64,000 bases of DNA from Chlamydoabsidia padenii (GCA_025330725.1 JAIWND010000011.1:124001-188000); one strand, 5' to 3'; numbered from the stretch's first letter, positions 36,689 through 46,717 are shown. The notes: a model not told the origin generated them from the sequence alone. Numbers and translations are program-made.

Positions 36689-38628
36689 ATGACTGAAATA
36701 CCTGTACCATTGACAAGATCAATCTCTCCTCAAGGCGATGAACATTACAGAAATGTCAAGAAACAACGTCGTGCATCCATCTCAACCGCACCATCACCAC
36801 CGAGGACACCACCACTTGCTCCTCAACAAGCTGAAAACAAATCAAAACTTGTTTCTCAAGGTGAATTTGTATCAGAAGAACACTTTTACCCTCGTGTTTT
36901 GAATGCTCAAATTCATCCCTTGGTACAAGCCTTCTTCTCCCTTGATAACGATCGTATCATTGCTCGTTATTGTCATTTGAATCCCAAGGTCAAACCAGAA
37001 TACCTCAAGAAATTATTATCCTATCAACCAACTCATTTCCAATGGGCAGGTAAGTTGAAAATAATTATACATTCCCACACCTATGTGATTGAAACATCTT
37101 TTATTAACTCCTACTTTATTCTGATAGGATCTGATTTATTCAGTGTGACAACATCCTCTGGCCAACGACAAATGATTGTGATTGAAACCAACTCGTGTCC
37201 ATCCGGTCAGAAATCCATGCCTCTCTTATCAGAGACCAATGAACAAGGCGGTTATCGACTGGTAATAGAATCGGCATTCAAAGAACAACTATCCAAGGCA
37301 GATCGGGATCTAGGTGGATTGGCGGTTATTTATGATAAGAATCTCATGGAATCCTCAGGTTATGCCGCAGTGTTGGCGGATGTGGCTCAAGAAGATGTGT
37401 GGTTGGTGGAATGGAATACGAACGATATGGATCCTAATGTGAAATGGGTGGATCGTGTGCTTTATGTACGTGACTTGGTTGATAAACAATGGCATCCTAT
37501 CCGTGCTTGCTTTCGGTACTTGACTCAAAAGCCATGGAACAGGTTTCCTTTGCGTAGTAAGACCATGGTTATGAATGATATTATTTGTTGTCTGGCAGGT
37601 GGTCGGAACAAGATGATGGCGGCGCGTGCGTATGATTTTTATAATGCGGATCTCATTGGGTCGGGTCTACGTATTCGAACTCCGGAGACAATCAATAATG
37701 TCACAATGGGTGAAATCTCTCTTTGGATCAAATCAATGGGTGGTCATGCTGTACTAAAGGTGCCCTATAGCAATGCTGGTATGTCTGGAAAAAAAGAAAA
37801 AGAAAATGCTACAAAAGGCATTAACTTGTATTATTTCTTCTTTAACTATCATTTAGGTCAAGGTGTTTATACAATCACGAATGAAACTGAATTGACAAAG
37901 TTTGTACAAGAAGACCATCATTATGACAAGGTACGCAATGATCTTTTTAGAAACAAGCACAGTTTTTAAATATTGACATCCCTCTGTTTTTATAGTTTAT
38001 TGTCCAATCCTTGGTGGGTAATGCTTCATGGTCCAGTATAACAAGAAATGGGCAATACTATCATGTTGGAACAATTCCAGACAAGAAAAGCAATACATTT
38101 GTCAGTGACTTTCGGGTGATGGTGGCAGGTAAATGGATCCAGTACAAAAAAAAAAAAAAAAAAAATGCATTGGAACTTACCCCTTTCTATAGGAAGCTCT
38201 CGAGGATTCCGACCGATTTGTATTTATGGACGTAAAGCTCGCCTCCCATTGACGGGTACTCTGAACCCTGAAGGTAAAATATAAAAAAGGCAATTCACAC
38301 GCAAACTCACTTTTCCCATTTTTTTCTTCTTCTAGTGCACACATGGGATATGCTTGGAACAAACTTGTCGGTGAAACTACCTCATGGAGGATGGACAACG
38401 GATACTTCAAGACTGATACTAATGGATCGAAAGGACTTTAATCAACTTGGTCTGGGCATTGATGATCTAATTGATGCGTATATTCAAACCGTCCTCTCTG
38501 TCATTGCCATCGATCGTATGTCTATCCGGCTGATGGAAAATGGTGACTTTGATTATCAACTCTTCCAAAGTTTGAACCCGGATAACGCCCTGCTCGATGA
38601 AATCAAGGAAGCCAATAACGACTTTTGA
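36689..38628 (+). CDS. Conserved protein of unknown function, possibly ATP-grasp-like
   Basis: Six exons: 36689-37049, 37128-37778, 37857-37930, 37996-38128, 38193-38273 and 38336-38628, giving 530 aa. The start MTEIPVPLTRS is chosen because the in-frame upstream stretch is pyrimidine-rich leader. After a Pro/Ser-rich N-terminus come QMIVIETNSCPSGQKSMPLL, WLVEWN, GGRNKMMAARAYDFYNADL, HAVLKVPYSNAGQGVYTI, GFRPICIYGRKARLPLTG and HTWDMLGTNLSVKLP. The VLKVPYSNAGQGV loop looks like the glycine-rich lid of ATP-grasp ligases, which is my only basis for that suggestion. No signal peptide or membrane segment. I do not know a named family. Confidence 0.7.
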
Positions 38629-39936
38629 TTGTCTCAACCATTATACAATCCCCTCCACTATAGGTCTTTTTTAGTCTGTCTCTCTCTCTCTCTCTCAATT
38701 ATATATGTATATCTTCCTACCTGCTCTTTTTTATATATTGAATGATACTACACATCTTGCCATCTATTACTATACAAATGTGGTTACCATGGATTTGACT
38801 CCTTTGATCTGGCGGGATTGGGCGGGATTTGAATATTGGGTCGTATGCTGCATGATCAAATTTACTAACCTCTCTTCTTTTTTCTAGAACAAATGATAAA
38901 TGGTAGTAAAAGGGATTACATTATAATGTATAAAAGGAATCAATGATGTTACTAATACTACGATGGAACATCAAATGAGAAAGCAACATACCTCTATAAA
39001 CGCATGGTAATCCCATACAGTATTGTCAAGCTGAACCAGGTAAACATTTTACACCTACAATCTACTCACTTTACTCTTCAACCATCTTTTATAGCTAATA
39101 GATGATGTTCAGATTAACGAACGTCCCAAATATGTATTGGTGATAGTTCGGTGACAGATATTGTTGGGATGGCGGTAATTGAAATGTTGGCTTGCATGAA
39201 TTACCTTTTTTGTTACTCACCATTTTTCAAAACCAACCTACCATGAAAACTTGATCAATCTCTCTATGGCTATTTCTCTTTGGCGATTCTATCTGCCGCC
39301 ATGATTACTCTTTTTACCAAATTTGATACTGTGATAAATAACATCCTGCCAGGTAAAAAGAGAAAGGAAAAATGGTTTGATCCAGCGAAACTAACTAATC
39401 ATTTCTTTGATACTTTATTAAAGTGTATTTGATGGTATTATAATTGTACTATATGATACCATAGATATGACCAGGATTAGGATTGGGATGGTATCGAATG
39501 TACAAGCCTGCTGCTCTAAAAAGCTGCCGGATCTGAATATCAATCACACAAATCACATATTACATTACCTAGTTGGTTTATATCCACCATATTCTCCTTG
39601 ATTCGACTATAAAAACAATCTAATAAACATCTATAAAAAACCCCACCAAATGGCTTGACTTTTTATTATTATTAATATTCCCTCCATTTCTGCATAAAAA
39701 GCGCTGTTTGAAATCCAGGGCACCCGGTAGGTTGACCAATACATGTCGATAATCCTACCCCACCATCATTCAGTGCAATGATAATAATAAATTTTATTGA
39801 CAGTTAAAAAAAAGCAATTGAAAAAAAAAAATGTACAACTAGATTAAACTAAATAGAGTATTTAAATCAAAGATATAAAACGGGTAAGGATAAATAGTAG
39901 AACGAAGCTATAGTTAAAGAATGGGGTGAAGATGTT
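38629..39936. other. 1.3-kb spacer between convergent genes; motif and possible micro-gene
   Basis: One exact GGCGGGATTTGAA at 38821-38833, preceded by a partial GGCGGGATTGG (38811-38820). A TATA-like TATAAAAGG lies near 38929. A tiny two-exon frame (39301-39352 joined to 39424-39443) would encode 23 aa, MITLFTKFDTVINNIL and so on, with a CTAAC branch-like site in its intron. It is too short to claim as a gene. Nothing else recognised. Confidence 0.4.
38821..38833 (+). promoter_or_regulatory. Recurrent motif GGCGGGATTTGAA, copy 4
   Basis: Exact copy immediately after a half-copy, so GGCGGGATT occurs twice, 10 bp apart. It lies in a spacer between convergent genes, where no promoter is expected unless a small gene is hidden here. 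Confidence 0.45.
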
Positions 39937-41612
39937 TCATTGTTGAGGTTCGACTTGTTGCTGTTGAGACTAGATTTTTTTTAAAAAAGGTCAAAGTTCA
40001 AGTCATAATGTAGATACCAATGTATACTTTTTACGACTTACTCGATAATTCCCATATGAGTTGTTGCTGTTGTTGTTGTTGTTGTAGCGATTTCCCCCAT
40101 GGTAGTACCCACCACGATTACCTCGATACCCACCCCGATACCCACCACGGCCACGGAAATTACGGGATCTAGAATAATCAATGGATGCTTGGCCAAAGGT
40201 TTCCACATTAAGTTTTCGTTCTTCATGGAATTTGCCACGACGATTGATATTCCTATGATATACATATATATATAAATAAATAAAAAGAGAATGGGGATGT
40301 TAGTATAGGCATGTCCGTTTTCGTTAGTTTTTTTTTTCTTCCCCTTTTGACTTACCCATCCTGGTCTTGACGTTCCTTGGATTCGCATGAAATATTATCA
40401 AAAAAGCTCTTGGACTATATAGACGTTGTTTAAATAAAAATGATATCCTCTCGCCCACATACACTCACACTTTTTTTCTTGTTCCTTTACCTTGTCATAA
40501 AAGTCTTCGTCGTTAGGGGGAGGAATGATCACTTCTGGTTGCAAATCAGGTTGTTCATCGTTCACCAATCCCTTTAGCAAATCGTTCTTTTGGAATTTCG
40601 CATTGGATGATTCGAAATCAAAGTCTGTTGGAGGGACATCGATACGTTGTTTGCTATTTTGGTTACGAGATCCATTGTTTTGTCGATATTGAGGGTTGCG
40701 ACCATTTCGGTTGTTGTTGTGTTGTCGTTGAGATGAGGTGGTGGTGGATTGTAATGATTCTTCGGTATCCACATCCAATTCACTTACTTGTTTGGCGAGG
40801 TTTTCTACAGCGTCACTATTGATTTCTTGTTGATCCAATTGTTCCGGGGGACTGACGAGTGGTTGTTCTTCTGGTGGAGTGGTACGTAGAGAAGTAGCTG
40901 GAGGTGATTGTTGTTGTTGTTGTTGAGGAGGAGGAGTTACTGAAGGTGGCATTGGAGGTTGACCAGGATACATGGGACTTTGCCAATACATTGCTTGTGG
41001 TGGTGGGTAGGGTGGCATCATGTAAGGATTCATTGGAGGAGGAGGAGGAGGAGGATATCCTTCCATAGTAGGCTGAATGTTAAATAAATAAAAGATGAGT
41101 GTCATGATATAAATATAAATATAAATATACAAAGGACTTACACGATGAGAAGGATCAATCATGCCTTGAGGTCTTGAAGATGGTGGAGGAGGAGCAGTAG
41201 GTTTGGCAGGAGCTTCAAATACTTGTAAATCCTTGATATCAGAGCCACGAAAGACAACAAAGTCAAAGACAGTATCAGATGCTTTCACTTCATCTTCAGG
41301 ATTACCGCGACGACCTTCTGTACCAAAAGATCGAACTAGTAATAATCATAATACAACACCTAATAGATTAGTTGGACCTATTAATATTATTCAAGAGTTA
41401 CCATTTTCCAAAGAGACAGTCGAATCGTTGGTGTTGATACTGTGAAGGATACCTACATATCGGATATCACTTAAACTGATGAGCTTTGTTACAAAGGAAA
41501 AAAAAAAAAAAAGCGGGTCAGTCAGTTCAGTTTTTATCATTACTATTAATGCATCTTTTTGTTTATAATGTATTACCGATATTTTAGAGCCAATGTAATC
41601 TTGTCCACTCAT
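39937..41612 (-). CDS. SCD6: LSM14/Scd6-family mRNA decapping and translation repressor
   Basis: Seven minus-strand exons: 41612-41577, 41483-41402, 41335-41142, 41072-40491, 40414-40356, 40252-40042 and 39969-39937, giving 398 aa. An N-terminal LSm14 domain (YIGSKIS-LISLSDIRYVGIL, TVSLENV) is followed by RSFGTEGR. A Pro/Gln-rich linker leads to the FDF motif (PPTDFDFESSNAKF), the FFD box (NDEDFYDK), the TFG-like NVETFG, and C-terminal RGG repeats (RGRGGYRGGYRGNRGG). This is the complete Scd6/LSM14 layout: it binds the decapping activator Edc3/Dcp2 network, DDX6/Dhh1 and eIF4G, and acts in P-bodies. Confidence 0.93.
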
Positions 41613-42207
41613 AGTTATTCAAGGCGACGAGAAGTAGAGAGATTAAAAAAAAAAAAAAAGAAAAGAAAGAGAGAGGAAGGAGAAAGAAATACTCACACGC
41701 AAAAACAAGTCCAGTGACGTTCTATCCCAGTTGGATCGGGGTTTGGACTCAAGATCATGGAAAACATTGACGATCATTTTAAACTCGTCAGATGATGGTA
41801 AAAAGTACCCCTTTCTCAAGACGGGTATCCAACCTCTATACTTAGAACCAAAAGGTTCAGTCAAATTGTTACATAACATCAAATCATACATTTATTAATG
41901 CACATCCATAAAAAAAAGTTGTTTGTAGGAGTACCAAAGTATAATTATTTATGCGTACCTTCTCTTTAATGTCAAAAAAAAGGAGGGATCCTATGGCGTG
42001 ATACAGAAATGCATGAAATGAAAAAGTGGCCAGCATAAACCCACTGGTTTCCGTAAAGGGGACTAAACCAAACCCACGTTTGTTACGATATTCGGATAAA
42101 TATTCCACCGAGTTTTAATGGCCAATCAAAAACACCGGAACTTCAAAAAGGTACCTTTTTTAAATTCCGACGTTGAGATTTATATAACACTAGTCAATTT
42201 TTTTGCC
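41613..42207. other. Spacer between LSM14/Scd6 and the retrotransposon
   Basis: It contains two minus-strand open stretches, 41891-41643 (KYRGWIPVLRKGYFLPSSDE...) and 42108-41884 (FGLVPFTETSGFMLATFSF...), that look mildly protein-like but have no recognised domain and no splice path to the neighbouring gene. A TATATAA at about 42180 probably belonged to the upstream flank of the tRNA gene before the element inserted. Confidence 0.35.
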
Positions 42208-42554
42208 TGTCAGAATCGACACATCTGAAGACATACGATTCGACGATCGCGGAGTTCCAATGGTCAGAAGAGCTGGATTAAAGCGGCGAAAGAAACGGAG
42301 ATCCTCTTTCACATTTAAAGCCCGCTTCTCTGGATAGTTCTACAGCATTCTATTATACTTTCACTTCCCCAAATCATAGACTAGTTAGTAATGACGCCCT
42401 GGAGACAGGTAGAAGTATCCAGAAGACATATAATAGTATAAATACATGTTTACTTTTATTCAAATAAATATTATCGATCATTTTAATTAACAATCGCTAT
42501 TTTAAATTTATAAACCCCGACCAATCTGCTATATATACTACATAGAGATTGACA
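42208..42554 (+). repeat. 5' LTR (347 bp)
   Basis: Identical to 46288-46634. It contains a TATA-like TATAAATA at 42437-42444 and AATAAA at 42463-42468, placed as expected for LTR promoter and polyadenylation signals. Confidence 0.95.
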
Positions 42555-42580
42555 ACTGGTAGCTTGTGAAGAATACAACT

Positions 42581-43465
42581 ATGGACTCCCAAACCCAAGC
42601 CCAATTAGCCCAACTGACAGCCGCCCTATCGTTCCTGATGGAAAAGGAACAAAGAAGATCCCATGCTGGTAGTGATTTCAAAGCGCCCATGCCAAGCAAG
42701 TTTACTGGAAGCCGAGACCCGGTGGTGGTCGAGAATTGGATTGGTGATGTGGAACAATACTTCACGTTTACAGGCATGCCGGAAGATAGACAATTCAATT
42801 TCGCCATTCTGTTATTGGAAGATAAAGCTAAGGTGTGGTGGAGACGGTATGCAGCAAGTAAAAAGGACGACGCACCTTCATCCTGGGAAGACCTTCAAGA
42901 TGCCATTCGTGATTACTTCATTCCAGCTGGTTCGTATGTTCAAGCAAGAGGACGCCTGGCCAACATTCGTCAAAATGGTTCTGTGCAAGCGTATATCGAA
43001 GAATTTCAAGAAGTGCGAATGATCGTAGGTGATGTGTCTGATGCTGAAGCCCTAGATCGTTTCGTCCGTGGTCTGCGTTTGCCGATTCAAGAGCATGTTC
43101 GTATCCAAGGTCCCGAATTTGTTGATCGTGCAATGGAAATAGCGTTGAATTATGAAGATGCCAGAAGTGGTATGCGTACGTCAAGACAAGCCTATGAGAA
43201 TACAAACTACCGTGGTCCCCAACCTATGGAATTGGATTTCGCCGATACACAACGCCGAGCAAATCGTCAAGACGGTCGTTTCAAGAAGAATTGGAAGTCG
43301 AAGTCCAAAGCCTGTTTTGTATGTCAAGAAACCGGTCATTTCGCCAGAGACTGCCCCATGAATGCCAAGCGATGTGATGTGTGTGAAGAAACCGGCCATG
43401 TAGTCAAGAATTGTCCCCTAGTCAAGCAAGCCAAGTCTTTAAAAGGCAAAGCGCGATCGGCATAG
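42581..43465 (+). CDS. Gag polyprotein of the Ty3/Gypsy element
   Basis: 294 aa from the ATG at 42581. The capsid-like core contains FTGSRDPVVVENWI, AKVWWRRYA and SVQAYIEEFQEV, typical of the retrotransposon gag domain. The C-terminus has two CCHC zinc knuckles (CFVCQETGHFARDC and CDVCEETGHVVKNC) for RNA binding. The frame is intact. It overlaps the pol frame, and a TTTAAAA heptamer at 43438-43444 lies 19 bases before the gag stop codon. Confidence 0.93.
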   Translation: MDSQTQAQLAQLTAALSFLMEKEQRRSHAGSDFKAPMPSKFTGSRDPVVVENWIGDVEQYFTFTGMPEDRQFNFAILLLEDKAKVWWRRYAASKKDDAPSSWEDLQDAIRDYFIPAGSYVQARGRLANIRQNGSVQAYIEEFQEVRMIVGDVSDAEALDRFVRGLRLPIQEHVRIQGPEFVDRAMEIALNYEDARSGMRTSRQAYENTNYRGPQPMELDFADTQRRANRQDGRFKKNWKSKSKACFVCQETGHFARDCPMNAKRCDVCEETGHVVKNCPLVKQAKSLKGKARSA

Positions 43466-46308
43466 AGGGAACCGATTCGCGCAATGAAGATCCCATCCCT
43501 CGTGTAAAGAAGACAGGTGAGCGGAAGAAGCAGGGTGGACAACAAGATCAAGATAGCAAGAAGCCTTCTTCCCCCTCCTTGTGTGGAATAACAGTGGATA
43601 GCGACCGTTGGCAACAAGAGAAGCAACACCTGGAGGACCTACACCTAGCCGACGGAACAACAAGTGGACTACCGATATACAGAGGTTATGTTGGTGATGA
43701 TACAATGCAAGTGATTATTGATAGTGGCGCCTCAGCAAATTATGTGTCGAAGAGGTTGGCCAAAGGACTGCCGAAATACAAGTTGAAGAATCCCTTGCCG
43801 GTGAATACTGCTGCCAAGAAGACGATAATGGTGGATTCAATGGTGCGATTGCCGATATCGTTTGACAAGGATCCGAATACTGCGACGGTGATTGAAGCAT
43901 TGGTGTTTCCAAGCCGATTCGATTTGATTCTTGGTATGGAATGGTTGGAACAGACGAATCCAAAAGTGGACTGGCAGACGAAACAATGGACTATTGAGAC
44001 CAAGAAGGGTACATTGGTGATAACCCCCGAAGATAGAGAAGAAGCCGACGAATTGAATTTCGTATGTGGTCCAAAACAAGTAGTGAAGTCATTGAAGAAG
44101 AAGGAACAAGTAGCCTGGTTGTTGGTCAAGGAGAATGGTGTCGCCCAGATGGTGAACCAAGATTGGACAATAGGATATGAAGACTTGTTTGCTGAAGATC
44201 TGCCGGGAATGCCGCCTGAGCGAGAGGTGGTACATGTAATCGATACTGGTGAAGCCAAGCCTGTAAGCCGCAACCCATTCAAGATGAGTCCTAACGAATT
44301 GGAACTGTACGACCCCGATATTCAATATAAGCCTGGCAAAGAGCAAGTCGTTCCCGATGCATTATCAAGAATTATCCATCCTACTACTGACAAAGACAGT
44401 AACCCTGGTGATGACAAGATAAAATCAGTCCCTGAATATTTGTATGCCCTGGATTTGGTACCCCCGGTGATTCACACAACTGATTGGCCCCTCTATTACC
44501 TTTACGACCGACAAGTGGTGCCTCCTGTGACATTAGCCAAGTTGGATGAAGACCGTGATTCGTTTGTGGTGGAAGCCAAGGATGTGTTCAAGAAGTCTGG
44601 TGATGGAAAGCTGCGTTTTGTTCCATATGTGCGTCGAGCGGACCTCATATCAAGATATCACCATATGGTTGGCCATGCAAGTATCAAGTCTATGTTACAC
44701 CTGTTGGAATCAAGATTCTGGTGGCCCGATCTACGCAAAGAAGTGGCTGAATGGTTAGATCAATGTCAAGAGTGTCAACTAGCTGGACGACCTGAACGTG
44801 GTGTACACAAGGCCCCTATGCATCCCTTACCTATACCAGAACCATTTGGAAGATGGCACTTGGATTTCATTGGACAATTACCAACGACCAAACAAGGAAA
44901 TCAATGGATTTTGATGGCTGTCGACTACACAACAAACTGGCCGATCGCAAGAGCTATTCCCCGTGCCACCGCTGGAGCCATTGCCGATTTTTTATATGAG
45001 GAGATTGTGCTTCGTTTTGGGTGCCCGAGGGAGATCGTGACCGATCGTGGTGCTGCCTTTATGTCACAAGTCCTAGCAAGTTACACCAAGAGAGTCAAGA
45101 CCGCGCATCGATTTACTTCAGCATATCATCCAAGGACCAATGGCAAGGTGGAGCGACTCAATGGTACAATCAAGGCTATGTTAATCAAGTTCGTTCGAGG
45201 TCGGATTCATGACTGGGATCAATATGTGGATGCTGCTTTGTGGGCATTGAGAATTCGAAAACACGCTACTACTGGTTATAGCCCATTTTACTTGGTGTAT
45301 GGCCGAGATCCTGTGTTGCCTGGAGATGCCCTTAGACCCTATATTGTTGGTGATCAAGATGAAGACATGGTCGCAAGACGTACCGCCGAAGAATTAGAAG
45401 CACTTGGACAAGCCCGTGGAGCCGCCATATTCCGGATGAAGTCGCAAGCTGACAAAGACAAGGAGCGTTGGGATGCCGTGGCCAAAACTGTATCGTTTAA
45501 CGTTGGAGATCTGGTGCTGGTGCGAATGGAGCAAAAAGTTGGACTCGAATATAATTGGGAAGGACCATACCGTGTATTGAAGAAGAATGCCGACACCGAC
45601 GTCTATTGGTTGGAATCGCTTGGAGGAATCGTTCGTAATGACTGGATACATGTGGATCGACTAAAGAAGGCCAAGACTGTCGAAGAGTTACTGGAATCAA
45701 GACCGTGGTTTGAAGTGTCGACGTCCCGTGCCCAATGGCCAGCTAATGCTTTACGTGATGCAAGTATTATGGAAGATCCCAAATCTATGTATATGGATTC
45801 AGAGAAAGCAATCGTTAGTAATGATAACGAAGTCCTGTCACAACGACCGCAAAATCAAGAAACAATCTTACCTGGTGAGCAAACAATACCATATGATTAT
45901 CAAGAGGCCAACGTATTCAGCGACCAAGTCAGAGAAGTATTCGACAACGAGCCTATGCAACAAGTTAATTATGAAGAGTCCATTGACGAAGACCCAAGTC
46001 CCATGGTTATGCAAGATAATAAAGAAGAAGAAGAATCAAGACCCATGGATGTTCAAGAAGAAGAAAGACAAGATCAACAACAAAATTTGGTGACTGACCC
46101 TATCCAAGATTTTCACACCCCGCCAAATTTACAAGATGAAGAAAACGTTGCCCTGGACTTAGAGATGGAAACCTTTAGCCCGGATCAAGACCCATCACTG
46201 GAAGAATGCCGCCCATTGCCCATTGAATCGGATACATCATGTGATGAAGAAGCCCGTGGACGTGCTTCAGGCAGGAAGGGGGGGTATTGTCAGAATCGAC
46301 ACATCTGA
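43411..46308 (+). CDS. Pol polyprotein (protease + integrase; RT/RNase H absent)
   Basis: The frame is open throughout, in -1 relative to gag; it has no need of its own ATG if made by frameshifting. Domains in order: retropepsin-like protease (VIIDSGASANYVS); a remnant of the RT N-terminus (VSRNPFKMSPNELE) joined near 44300 to the tail of RNase H (YDPDIQYKPGKEQVVPDALS); the integrase zinc domain (HHMVGHASIKS ... CQEC); the catalytic core with WHLDFIG, VTDRGAAF and TNGKVERLNG (D,D,E present); and a GPY/F-type module (WEGPYRVL). A ~180-aa acidic C-terminal extension follows. The stop lies 21 bp inside the 3' LTR. The in-frame deletion removes the whole polymerase. Confidence 0.93.
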   Translation: MSPSQASQVFKRQSAIGIEGTDSRNEDPIPRVKKTGERKKQGGQQDQDSKKPSSPSLCGITVDSDRWQQEKQHLEDLHLADGTTSGLPIYRGYVGDDTMQVIIDSGASANYVSKRLAKGLPKYKLKNPLPVNTAAKKTIMVDSMVRLPISFDKDPNTATVIEALVFPSRFDLILGMEWLEQTNPKVDWQTKQWTIETKKGTLVITPEDREEADELNFVCGPKQVVKSLKKKEQVAWLLVKENGVAQMVNQDWTIGYEDLFAEDLPGMPPEREVVHVIDTGEAKPVSRNPFKMSPNELELYDPDIQYKPGKEQVVPDALSRIIHPTTDKDSNPGDDKIKSVPEYLYALDLVPPVIHTTDWPLYYLYDRQVVPPVTLAKLDEDRDSFVVEAKDVFKKSGDGKLRFVPYVRRADLISRYHHMVGHASIKSMLHLLESRFWWPDLRKEVAEWLDQCQECQLAGRPERGVHKAPMHPLPIPEPFGRWHLDFIGQLPTTKQGNQWILMAVDYTTNWPIARAIPRATAGAIADFLYEEIVLRFGCPREIVTDRGAAFMSQVLASYTKRVKTAHRFTSAYHPRTNGKVERLNGTIKAMLIKFVRGRIHDWDQYVDAALWALRIRKHATTGYSPFYLVYGRDPVLPGDALRPYIVGDQDEDMVARRTAEELEALGQARGAAIFRMKSQADKDKERWDAVAKTVSFNVGDLVLVRMEQKVGLEYNWEGPYRVLKKNADTDVYWLESLGGIVRNDWIHVDRLKKAKTVEELLESRPWFEVSTSRAQWPANALRDASIMEDPKSMYMDSEKAIVSNDNEVLSQRPQNQETILPGEQTIPYDYQEANVFSDQVREVFDNEPMQQVNYEESIDEDPSPMVMQDNKEEEESRPMDVQEEERQDQQQNLVTDPIQDFHTPPNLQDEENVALDLEMETFSPDQDPSLEECRPLPIESDTSCDEEARGRASGRKGGYCQNRHI
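46271..46287 (+). other. Polypurine tract
   Basis: GCAGGAAGGGGGGGTAT directly before the 3' LTR; the expected plus-strand primer of Ty3-type elements. It lies inside the pol frame. Confidence 0.75.
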
Positions 46309-46634
46309 AGACATACGATTCGACGATCGCGGAGTTCCAATGGTCAGAAGAGCTGGATTAAAGCGGCGAAAGAAACGGAGATCCTCTTTCACATTTAAAG
46401 CCCGCTTCTCTGGATAGTTCTACAGCATTCTATTATACTTTCACTTCCCCAAATCATAGACTAGTTAGTAATGACGCCCTGGAGACAGGTAGAAGTATCC
46501 AGAAGACATATAATAGTATAAATACATGTTTACTTTTATTCAAATAAATATTATCGATCATTTTAATTAACAATCGCTATTTTAAATTTATAAACCCCGA
46601 CCAATCTGCTATATATACTACATAGAGATTGACA
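46288..46634 (+). repeat. 3' LTR (347 bp)
   Basis: Identical to the 5' LTR. It ends 10 bp before the first base of the mature tRNA-Thr. Confidence 0.95.
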
Positions 46635-46644
46635 TGCCATAAGC

Positions 46645-46717
46645 GCCTCTATGGCTCAGTTGGCAGAGCGTCTGCCTAGTAAGCAGAAGGTCGGCGGTTC
46701 AATTCCACCTGGAGGCA
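46645..46717 (+). tRNA. tRNA-Thr (anticodon AGU), intronless
   Basis: Acceptor GCCTCTA/TGGAGGC, D-arm GCTC-AGTTGGCA-GAGC, and anticodon stem TCTGC/GCAGA with loop CTAGTAA (anticodon AGT). The T-arm is GGCGG-TTCAATT-CCACC, with a C-A mismatch in the middle of the T-stem, and the discriminator is A. A and B boxes (TGGCTCAGTTGG, GGTTCAATTCC) are recognisable. The mismatch is unusual and could lower stability; otherwise the gene looks functional. The retrotransposon ends 10 bp upstream. Confidence 0.9.

Larger units (their letters stand above)
42208..46634 (+). mobile_element. Ty3/Gypsy LTR retrotransposon, RT/RNase H-deleted, very young
   Basis: 4427 bp, flanked by two 347-bp LTRs (42208-42554, 46288-46634) that I find identical base for base. 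LTR ends are TGTCA...TGACA, and the target-site duplication is TGCC (42204-42207 and 46635-46638). Gene order is gag, protease, [RT/RNase H missing], integrase, typical of Ty3/Gypsy. A probable primer-binding site (TGGTAGCTTGTG) starts at 42557, and a polypurine tract (AGGAAGGGGGGG) precedes the 3' LTR. The element sits directly upstream of tRNA-Thr. With no reverse transcriptase it must have been mobilised by another copy, or lost the domain after insertion. Confidence 0.95.

Noticed and set aside
41643..42108. Two protein-like open stretches upstream of LSM14/Scd6
   Set aside because: No acceptor exists before the LSM14 ATG to use them as a leader exon, and no recognised domain; kept only as a spacer note.
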